Notes under the pieces: generated by a model
What the model saw: the letters and a program-made list of their open reading frames with translations, nothing else
What the model was told of the DNA's origin: nothing
Database searches by the model: none
Position numbers and translations under genes: made by a program
NCBI GenBank assembly: GCA_051453625.1
Contig: JBOZIK010000001.1
Location: 52,570,406-52,608,213, forward strand
DNA length: 37,808 nucleotides
From: Welwitschia mirabilis
Lineage: Eukaryota > Gnetophyta > Gnetopsida > Welwitschiales
Reading direction: 5' to 3'
Shown: piece after piece, positions 31,147-37,808 of the stretch
How positions within the stretch are numbered: the first letter of the stretch is position 1
How the letters are laid out: each line of letters begins with the position of its first letter

Positions 31147-31787
31147 AAGAGTCCAGATTGTTTTGCCATTACTCGCAAAGCCTTGGGTGCTTCCATCAAA
31201 GTCATCCCTTTTGAAGAGGCAACATGAAAGAAGCATGGAGCGCCATGTCTATCAAATGCTCAGATGTGTTTTTTACTAAGTCCCAGTTTTCCGTGTTGCT
31301 GCTTCTTTTAAATTACTCTACAAAAGCATTAAATGCCAAATAAATTGTCAGCAGATCTGTGAAAGATTTTGACAAATATCTGAATTTACAGGCCAAATAA
31401 ACTTAGTCAAAAAAAAATTCAATCTATTAACAACGTTTTTTCAAGGAAGCTCCATTCGCCTGAAGCTATTCTTGTCAAGAAATGTCAAGGCAGCAAGCAT
31501 GTAAATGCAGGGCCTACATTCAAAATGGCAGCAGGCAGCAACAACAACACTTCTTCCATCAAATTCAGGCATTGTTCATACTTGATAAAGACAGTGATGT
31601 GCACAATGTGGCAGATGATACTGCACTGAACCAAATTGTTGTGGCTGTAAACATATCCTGTGTTGTCAGAATTTGGACAGCCAAACAAGTTGACCAAACT
31701 GACAGCCATGACAAGTCAGCAGAGCTTAAATATAAGTTACTGGAAAGTGTCCTCTCCTCCATGTTTTCAGATAGCTTGCCTAATTTT
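31147..31787 (+). repeat. Direct duplication, right copy
   Basis: Counterpart of 29980-30679. It starts right after a 100-base gap. The frame at 31482-31892 (MSRQQACKCRAYIQNGSRQQ…) is open here but broken in the left copy. Both strands carry open frames of similar length, so I do not call a gene. It is followed without a break by the LTR sequence that leads to a copia PBS. Confidence 0.8.
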
Positions 31788-33008
31788 AAATCTCAAGATA
31801 ACTATTCCCTTCGAGCCCAATTCCCATTCGTATTCCTATTATTGCAAATCCTAAAAATTCTCCGAGATTTTAGGTCTCTATTTTTTCCTTGATCTCTGCC
31901 AAAAATCTCTCTTATTCTAATCTATTTTCTAATATTGTCCCCTCTTTCAATATAAAAAGAGGAGCATCATTTCATACAAAACAATGAGAGAAGAAGAGGT
32001 CTAACAAAACAACACACAGATCAAAGACAAGAGACCAAAAAAATCAGAGAGAAGAAGATTTGAAAGAGACAGGTCATTTTACAAGGAGTCTTTTTCTCAA
32101 GGAAGTGGCGTTCGCTTGCATTCATCAAGGACGACTGTATGGTTGCTGAAGCAGGCATGTTTGTATTGATCTCCAAAGGGCCTACATTTTTTCCTTTGAT
32201 GTCAGAAATTTCCAGGTTTAGCTTTAATGAATGAGTGAATTTTTCTGAGAATTCCCTTCTCTCTGCAAATTTAAGTTATTTATTTTGTTAACAATCATTT
32301 TCATTCAGCGTCACATATATAAACAGCTTCTAAAACTGAGTGTCATACAAATACGTAAAAAGACAGTTCTAAGGAAATGACTCCTTGAGTCTTTAAGATT
32401 GATACTGCTGTACATTTTGAGTTCTTTTGATAGTAACATGGTTTTAGCACATTGGTCTAAACAGACTCAAATCATTTTCTGTTTATGATTTGTACATGGC
32501 TGTCATTTTTGAGCTTAAGAAAAATCATTGTCAATAGAGCTCATTGGATCTCATTAGGAATTTTCACATACTAGTCAATGTCAAGATAACTTGTGAAAGT
32601 GAACTGATATTTTGTTGCCAGTGGGAGTTCCTTCATGAGTGGTTTCTTAGTTAATTCAAGAAAAAATTGAGATAGAACCAAGGCAATATGATAAACAATC
32701 TCTATCATCAATTAATACAGTGATTCCTTTTAGTGGTTGTCTTTTTTAGAAGAATATATATGTCATTATCAGACATTGGATTTATTATGTACCATGACAG
32801 TCACTTAGAATCTTAGTAAAGTGATATAAAATTTAGGATACAAAAAAGGATGCTTGATTCAAGTGCACTTTATGAAAAAGTAGTTATTATTATTAAAGAT
32901 TTGAGATTTGCACATTAGTTTCCACTTGCATTTTTGAAATTGTTTGATTGATCCATGTAGTGTATGGGGCTTTAGCTACGTATTTAGGTCCAAATTCTGT
33001 CCTACAGA
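31788..33008 (+). mobile_element. Ty1/copia 5' LTR, right part
   Basis: The stretch ends just before a tRNA-iMet PBS and contains a TATA box (TATAAAAAG, 31951-31959) followed by a purine-rich leader-like segment (AGAGAAGAAGAGG, about 31987-32000). No coding domain is present. The LTR's left end is not defined. It may lie inside the duplicated block before 31788 or in the gap at 31045-31144. A matching 3' LTR is not in the window. Confidence 0.6.
31951..31959 (+). promoter_or_regulatory. Copia LTR TATA box
   Basis: TATAAAAAG preceded by a CT-rich segment (CCCCTCTTTCAA). This is the usual layout of a plant copia LTR promoter, and it lies about 1.05 kb before the PBS. Confidence 0.55.
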
Positions 33009-33009
33009 T

Positions 33010-33022
33010 TGGTATTAGAGCC
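33010..33022 (+). promoter_or_regulatory. Copia primer binding site (initiator tRNA-Met)
   Basis: TGGTATTAGAGCC differs from the standard plant copia PBS TGGTATCAGAGCC by one C-to-T change. It fixes the plus-strand orientation and the LTR end at about 33008. Confidence 0.85.
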
Positions 33023-33161
33023 CCTTCTAAATAACAAAATACGCCAGTAGCTCATCAAAATCAAGCCAAAATAGTGATATCGCCTTGAAAACTCTTGGGT
33101 CTCTTACTAGTCCTTTCAAGTAGGTGACTATCACAATGTGAAATTTTTTAGATTGAAATAG

Positions 33162-34213
33162 TTGTCCTTAGATGAATTAACAGGCAGGTTAGTGCAGTTT
33201 GAATTATGCATGGAGGATGATGAAGATTTGCAGGTTACATCTTTTAAAGTAGAANNNNNNNNNNNCACAAGCCAAGAAACCTTGATTTCTTGTGGACAAG
33301 GATGGCAACCTCCCTCGGGGAAGAGGGAGAGGTGTTGGAAAAGGAAGAATTCAAGGACAACAAAGTCAAGGTAACAATTTCAATGTGCAAAATAGAGTTC
33401 ATCCATTCAAAGGAAGAGGAAGAGGTACTCCTCAAGGAACAGGAAGTCAAAGAGGTAAAGAATTGAGAACTTGTCATTATTGCCATTTGCAAGGCCATTT
33501 AATAAGAAATTGTAGATTTAGAATCANNNNNNNNNNNNNNNNNNNNNNNNNNNNNNNNNNNNNNNNNNNNNNNNNNNNNNNNNNNNNNNNNNNNNNNNNN
33601 NNNNNNNNNNNNNNNNNNNNNNNNNNTGGAAAAGGAAGAATTCAAGGACAACAAAGTCAAGGTAACAATTTCAATATGCAAAATAGAGTTCATCCATTCA
33701 AAGGAAGAGGAAGAGGTACTTCCTCAAGGAACAGGAAGTCAAAGAGGTAAAGAATTGAGAACTTGTCATTATTGCCATTTGCAAGGCCATTTAATTAGAA
33801 ATTGTAGATTTAGAATCAAGGATGGACAACAAGAATGATATGTAGCTAAACAAAAATAGGAAGAAGATTCCCCTAAAACATCAAACACAGATGCAGATTT
33901 GTTTGGTTGTGTAGCAATANNNNNNNNNNNNNNNNNNNNNNNNNNNNNNNNNNNNNNNNNNNNNNNNNNNNNNNNNNNNNNNNNNNNNNNNNNNNNNNNN
34001 NNNNNNNNNNNNNNNNNNNGAACTTGTCATTATTGCCATTTGCAAGGCCTTATAATTAGAGATTGTAGATTTAGAATTAGGGGTGAGCAACAAGAAGGTT
34101 ATGTAGTTGAACAAAAACAGGAAGAAGAACCCCCTGAAACATCAAACATAGATGGAGATGTGTTTAGTTGTATAGCAATTACCACACCAAAATTTTCAAT
34201 GATTTCCACATGA
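33162..34213 (+). pseudogene. gag: Copia A gag remnant with three zinc knuckles
   Basis: MSLDELTGRLVQFEL (33162) is the end of a copia gag core. Then an Arg/Gly/Gln-rich segment (PRGRGRGVGKGRIQGQQSQG, 33313-33372) is followed by a CCHC knuckle CHYCHLQGHLIRNC at 33472-33513. After a 100-base gap the same Gly/Arg segment and knuckle recur (33627-33805), now with an inserted base near 33720 that shifts frame. After a second 100-base gap a third knuckle appears (34025-34066), in which the His is Leu (CHYCHLQGLIIRDC). Copies two and three also share the following DGQQE/GEQQE…TSN segment. A single gag normally has one or two knuckles. Gag would package element RNA. Confidence 0.75.
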
Positions 34214-34560
34214 GATGGCTTGGTTTTTTTATAATGGTTGCCAGCATCATATGACTAATCCAAGAGGTGTTTAAAAGTTTTTCACAGGCATATTTGGGCT
34301 CTGTTGAATTTGGTGAAGGAGCAGTGGAGCACAAAGAAGGCTATGGGACAATTGCACTTAAGGACAAAAATTGTAATGACTTTTCAATTAATGATGTGTA
34401 CTTTGTTCCAAATTTGCATTACAACTTGATTAGTTTAGGTTAATTGGAACAAAATGGTTATGAGGTGTTAATTAAGAATGCTAAGTGCATTGTAAAAAGA
34501 CAAGATAAAGTTTTGGAAATACCCAAATCAGCTAACAATATGTATAAGGGTGAATTCTAG
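34206..34560 (+). pseudogene. Copia A protease, inactive
   Basis: The active-site segment WFxDSGCSHHMT of copia proteases is present as WFFYNGCQHHMTNPRGV (34221-34271), with the catalytic Asp changed to Tyr (34230-34232), followed by a stop. Downstream, VEFGEGAVEHKEGYGTIAL and VYFVPNLHYNLISLG are typical of the copia protease C-terminal part (VxFGDGsxxxvxGxGti ... vlyVPxLxxNLlSvgqL). Confidence 0.75.
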
Positions 34561-34589
34561 AAGGGATTAGCTTCTAATGATGAACAATT

Positions 34590-35160
34590 CTAGATTTGGC
34601 ATTGTAGACTTGGGCATATTTCAGAAAATTATATGCATCAAATGGCAGAAAACCAGATGGTGAACAGTATGCCTTCATTTTCACTTTGTGATACTTCCTC
34701 ATCTAAGAGTTGCAAAGAAGGAAAGCAAGTTAGAGTTTCCTTTCCACCTGTTAATAAGAGATCTAGCTAGCTACTTCCGTTGGTGCATTCTGATACTTGC
34801 GGTCCTATGAGAATAGAAAGTTTTAACGGTGCATTCCGATATTTTCAGATGTACCAAAAGTTGGTTGAAAGGAAAATAGGGTGCAAAATTATGACCTTGC
34901 AAACTAATAGGGGTGGTCAGTACATTTCACATGTTTTTAACGTTTATTTGAGAAAATGTGGAATTGTGAATCAAGTTACTACCAGTTCCACCCCTTAGCA
35001 AAATGTAGTGGCGGAGAGAAAAAACAGAACATTAATGAATATGGCTAGATGTATGATGCTAGATGCAGGTTTGGACAAAAGATTTTCGGGTAAAGCCATA
35101 CATATAGCAAATTATATACAAAATAGGACAATCACAAAGATTTGAAGAACTCAACACCTT
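34590..35160 (+). pseudogene. Copia A integrase, inactive and deleted
   Basis: GAG-pre-integrase zinc region: WHCRLGHIS (about 34600) and SLCDTSSSKSCKEGKQ (about 34681). First catalytic Asp in LVHSDTCGPM (34777). After FNGAFRYF (34850) the sequence jumps straight to KLVERKIGCKIMTLQTNRGG, so a piece of roughly 25-35 residues of the core is deleted. The second Asp is Asn in TNRGGQY (normally TDRGGEY). The third motif QNVVAERKNRTLMNMAR keeps its Glu. The following segment, to about 35160, has the usual ANYIQNR form with frameshifts. Confidence 0.8.
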
Positions 35161-35700
35161 ATGAGATGTGGTATGGTCGTAAAACCAATCTATCTCATTA
35201 AAGATTTTAGGAACTAAATGTTTTGTGAAGATTGTAAAACCAAGTCAAGATAAGTTGGATGCCCAATCAGTTGAATGCACTTTTGTGGGATACTCTCCTC
35301 ATGGTAAAGCCTTTAGGTGTTATAATCCCTAAAACAATAAAGTCATTGAGAGCATTGATATTACATTCGTTGAGGAAGATATGAGACATGCCCAAACATT
35401 GTCCCAAGGTGGCCCTTCTTATGATGAGAATGACAATGTTGTTACCCCTCACAAGCCTGTAGATGATGTTGTAACCACCACAAAAAATGTATCTGATTTA
35501 CTAGATAGCATAGACGATAGGTCTGTTCCTTCAACGAAAAAACACAAAAGGCTACAAAACTATCATGATGCACAAAACATCATAGGCACATCTACAGAAA
35601 AAGTTAAACAAATTAGAGAATCTGCCCGTTTAGTTTTGTGCGATAAGAGAAAAAGAGAAAAAACCTGATAAGAGAGCACCTAGCTTTGAATGCAAAAGTT
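35160..35700 (+). pseudogene. Copia A integrase-RT linker, frameshifted
   Basis: Between integrase and RT the frames carry expected linker residues in pieces. Examples are CTFVGYSPHGKAFRCYNP-like codons with a shift (35280-35330) and then IESIDITFVEEDM (35347-35385), the usual place of a copia SRDVxFxE motif. The open frame 35381-35668 (HAQTLSQGGPSYDENDN…) is the variable linker. No catalytic function. Confidence 0.55.
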
Positions 35701-36108
35701 ATGCGAGCTGATCCAATCAAATACAAGTAAGCAAACGGTTTTCCACATTGGGTGGAGACAATGAAGGAGGAGGTTAACCAGATTGAAAAGAATCAAACGT
35801 GGGTCCTAGTTCTTTGTCCATAAGGTAAAAATATTATTGGTACAAAATGGATTTACAGGACAAAATATAACCCAGCTGATACTGTTAATAAATATAAGGC
35901 TAGACTTGTGGTAAAAGGATATGTATAGGAAGTGGGAATCGATTATAGTGACACTTGTGCACCAGTGGCCAGATTAGAATTAGTGAGAGCTTTTCTTGCC
36001 TTTATAGCAAAACTGAAAATAAATGTATGACAAATGGATCTGAAATCAACATTTTTGAATGGTTATCTTGATGAGGAGGTATACATCTCACAGCTTGAAG
36101 GATTTCGA
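35700..36108 (+). pseudogene. Copia A reverse transcriptase, 3'-truncated
   Basis: [71 protein letters not shown] and QMDLKSTFLNGYLDEEVYIS follow in order, as in copia RT. The first catalytic Asp (QMD, about 36036) is present. Several Trp/Gln/Gly codons are stops. The domain ends at QLEGF (about 36108). The rest, including YVDD and RNase H, is replaced by gag sequence of another element. Confidence 0.85.
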
Positions 36109-37270
36109 GCATTTCTTTTGTGTCCGTACTAGCCGGATACATTCCTTTAAGACAAAGCGTGATGGAGAGGTTGCAAACAACGAATATGCTCGTTGGCAGA
36201 AACTGCAACATTTGGAGTGTTCTGATAAAAGCCGCTTTGGTGCAGAAGGAGTGCCTTGAAGCTCTGAAGTCTGTAAAACCAGCTTCCATGAAAGACGAAG
36301 AATGGAAAAAGGTGAAAAGAAAGGCCCTATCTTACATACATCCAAGTTTAAATAACAAGATCCTATAGTCGATTAAACAGGATATGGATCCTCATGATCT
36401 CTAGCAAACCCTCAAGAATAGGTTTGATAAAGCATCTAGTTGGAACACGTTTCACATCTGCCAGAAGGTGTTTAAGGCGAGGAAGTGGTCGGAAGTTTCA
36501 TTACAAGATCATCTGGATGAGATGACGGGTAATCTAGTAAAGTTAAAAGAGTTTAACATTAAAATTCCAGATTTAGTTAAGCTTATGCCTTACTGGACTC
36601 CCTTCCTGACGCTTAGTCTGCAGTAGTGACATCTATCACTACATCTATGAATATTACCACAATGACATTTGAACAAGTTGTGTCTATGCTTTAAGATTCT
36701 AAAGGTAGACTCAAGAAAATGCAATCTGCGAAAGGTGAATTTGTAGCTGAAAATAGAGGCAGGAATAAGAAACGTGACCAAAGCAAGGGAAGAAACAAAA
36801 GCAAAGGAGTTTGTCATGGAAAAAACGTCCAGTGCCACTTCTATAAGAAAAAGGGACATGCGAAGAAAGACTATTACACTTGGAAGGCAAAGCAGAAAGA
36901 GAGGCATGAACAAACCATTCGAGAGAGTCTTCCTCACAGGTCAAGCAGGCAAATGATGGAGTTAGTTTTCTAATGTCCGAACTATACGGTTTTCTGGTAA
37001 AGAGGTCTAGTCAAGACATTTAGCTAGTTGATTCGAGTGCTTCCTTTCATATTTGTCCAGATCATTCTACTTTCTCTACTTACAGTCCTATTTCTTCTGC
37101 AGTTGTTTATGTTATAAACAGAGAACCTCTTTAGGTTGTTGGAGTAGGCAGCGTTGTTTTGCAACAACCAGGATTGCCCAAGGTCACCATTAACAATGTT
37201 CATCATGTTCCGAAGGTGACGAAGAAGTTGATTTCTATTACATAGCTTTATGGTCTAGGCTTAGTCTTCT
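36109..37270 (+). mobile_element. Ty1/copia element B: gag to protease, first copy
   Basis: Begins abruptly within the RT of element A. The gag core is WSVLIKAALVQKECLEALKS, then DEEWKKVKRKALSYIHPSLN (36210-36355), and HLDEMTGNLVKLKEFNIKIP (36512-36571), matching the UBN2/Retrotran_gag core of copia. A Lys/Arg-rich segment and a defective knuckle follow (36833-36874: CHFYKKKGHAKKDY, two Cys now Tyr). The protease has LVDSSASFHICPDHSTFSTY (normally DSGASxHI), near 37024, and VHHVPKVTKKLIS. Frameshifts and stops are frequent. It differs clearly from element A in sequence, so it is a separate family. Confidence 0.75.
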
Positions 37271-37438
37271 CCAGCGAAGGAGGACATTGAAAAATTACCA
37301 AGGAAATTTTAATATCATTGCGAGGAAATAAAGATGATNNNNNNNNNNNNNNNNNNNNNNNNNNNNNNNNNNNNNNNNNNNNNNNNNNNNNNNNNNNNNN
37401 NNNNNNNNNNNNNNNNNNNNNNNNNNNNNNNNNNNNNN

Positions 37439-37808
37439 GTTTCCTGTGGTAGAAACATCAAATGCTGGTTCGATACGAAAAAGGGACATGCGAAGAAAGA
37501 CTATTATGCTTGGAAGGCAAAGCAGAAAGAGAGGCATGAACAGGGCCATTGAGGACAGTCTTCCTCACATGTCAATCAGGCAGATGACGAAGTCAGTTTT
37601 TTAGTGTTAGAAACATGCGGTCTTTTGGCAGAGAAGTCTAGTGAAGACATTTGGCTAGTTGATTTGGGAGCTTCCTCTCATATCTATCCAGACCGTTTTG
37701 CTTTCTCTACTTACAGTCCCATTTCTTCTGGAGTTGTTTAAGCTGCCAATGGAGAACCTCTATAGGTTGTTGGAATGGGCAGTGTTGTTCAACAGCAGCC
37801 AAGATTGT
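37439..37808 (+). mobile_element. Ty1/copia element B: second copy of knuckle-protease part
   Basis: After a 100-base gap (37339-37438) the segment from the defective knuckle (CWFDTKKGHAKKDY, 37463-37504) through the protease (WLVDLGASSHIYPDRFAFST, near 37650) recurs, closely matching 36830-37170. The active site is DLGA here and DSSA in the first copy. Stops appear at partly the same codons (for example before VVG). It runs off the end of the window. Confidence 0.8.

Larger units (their letters stand above)
33010..36108 (+). mobile_element. Degenerate Ty1/copia element A, truncated in RT
   Basis: The order PBS, gag remnant, protease, integrase, RT on the plus strand is that of Ty1/copia. 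Only about 140 bases separate the PBS from gag residues LDELTGRLVQFEL (33165), so most of the gag N-terminal half (UBN2-type core) is missing. RT stops at about 36105, before its YVDD motif and RNase H. Gaps lie at 33255-33265, 33527-33626 and 33920-34019. Stops occur in each domain. Confidence 0.85.

Noticed and set aside
31485-31762. Minus-strand ORFs inside the right copy of the duplication
   Set aside because: Both strands are open at similar length and the left copy is broken in the same frames, so coding is not supported.
36002-36345. Minus-strand ORFs opposite copia RT/gag
   Set aside because: Shadows of plus-strand RT and gag sequences that have clear family motifs.
1-37808. tRNA, rRNA or small RNA genes
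   Set aside because: No cloverleaf, rRNA core or snoRNA box pattern was found by eye. The only tRNA-related sequences are the three primer binding sites and the weak SINE candidate.

Overview
The window looks like a gapped draft scaffold from a seed-plant nuclear genome. It is very AT-rich and consists almost entirely of old, heavily mutated LTR retrotransposons, with no intact gene I can support. The plant assignment rests on plant-specific Ty3/gypsy lineages (Tat-like and Athila-like), Ty1/copia elements with an initiator-Met primer binding site, and a MutS2-like exon. The age and density of the debris would suit a large genome such as a gymnosperm's, but that is inference. Many N runs interrupt the sequence. 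Several are exactly 100 bases and are flanked by near-identical sequence on both sides.

Layout. 1-5.9 kb: gaps and anonymous AT-rich DNA. 5.9-6.3 kb (-): a broken coding fragment with a DC1-like Cys/His motif. About 7.0-8.6 kb (+): the end of an LTR, a tRNA-Asp-type primer binding site at 7830-7847 and a T-rich leader, i.e. the 5' end of an Athila-type element. This part contains a recurring hairpin. 9.4-10.26 kb (+): a decayed acidic ORF. 10.3-18.77 kb (-): one Ty3/gypsy element of the Tat lineage, readable as PBS, gag, protease, RT, RNase H, a second (archaeal-type) RNase H and integrase. Between protease and RT lies about 2.5 kb carrying a decayed ORF on the opposite strand. 18.77-20.3 kb: its probable 5' LTR and AT-rich flank. 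20.3-25.5 kb: mostly anonymous, with a possible SINE near 24 kb.

25.5 kb (-): a single MutS2-like exon, the best candidate for host-gene sequence. 26.2-29.56 kb (-): an Athila-like pol (RT, RNase H, integrase) followed by an env-position ORF in which a block of about 260-360 bp is repeated three times. 29.98-31.79 kb: a direct duplication of about 0.65-0.7 kb separated by an apparently poly(A)-tailed insertion and a gap. 31.8-36.1 kb (+): a copia element with LTR TATA box, PBS, a gag remnant with three zinc knuckles, protease, integrase and half of RT. It ends abruptly at about 36,105, where the gag-protease part of a second, different copia element begins, itself present twice.

None of the elements can be autonomous. 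Stops mostly come from CAA/CAG codons, and catalytic Asp or zinc-ligand Cys residues are repeatedly lost by G-to-A or C-to-T changes, as expected from long silencing by methylation. The observations most worth checking are the recurrent hairpin with apparent compensatory changes near the Athila PBS, the antisense ORF inside the Tat element, and the MutS2-like exon.
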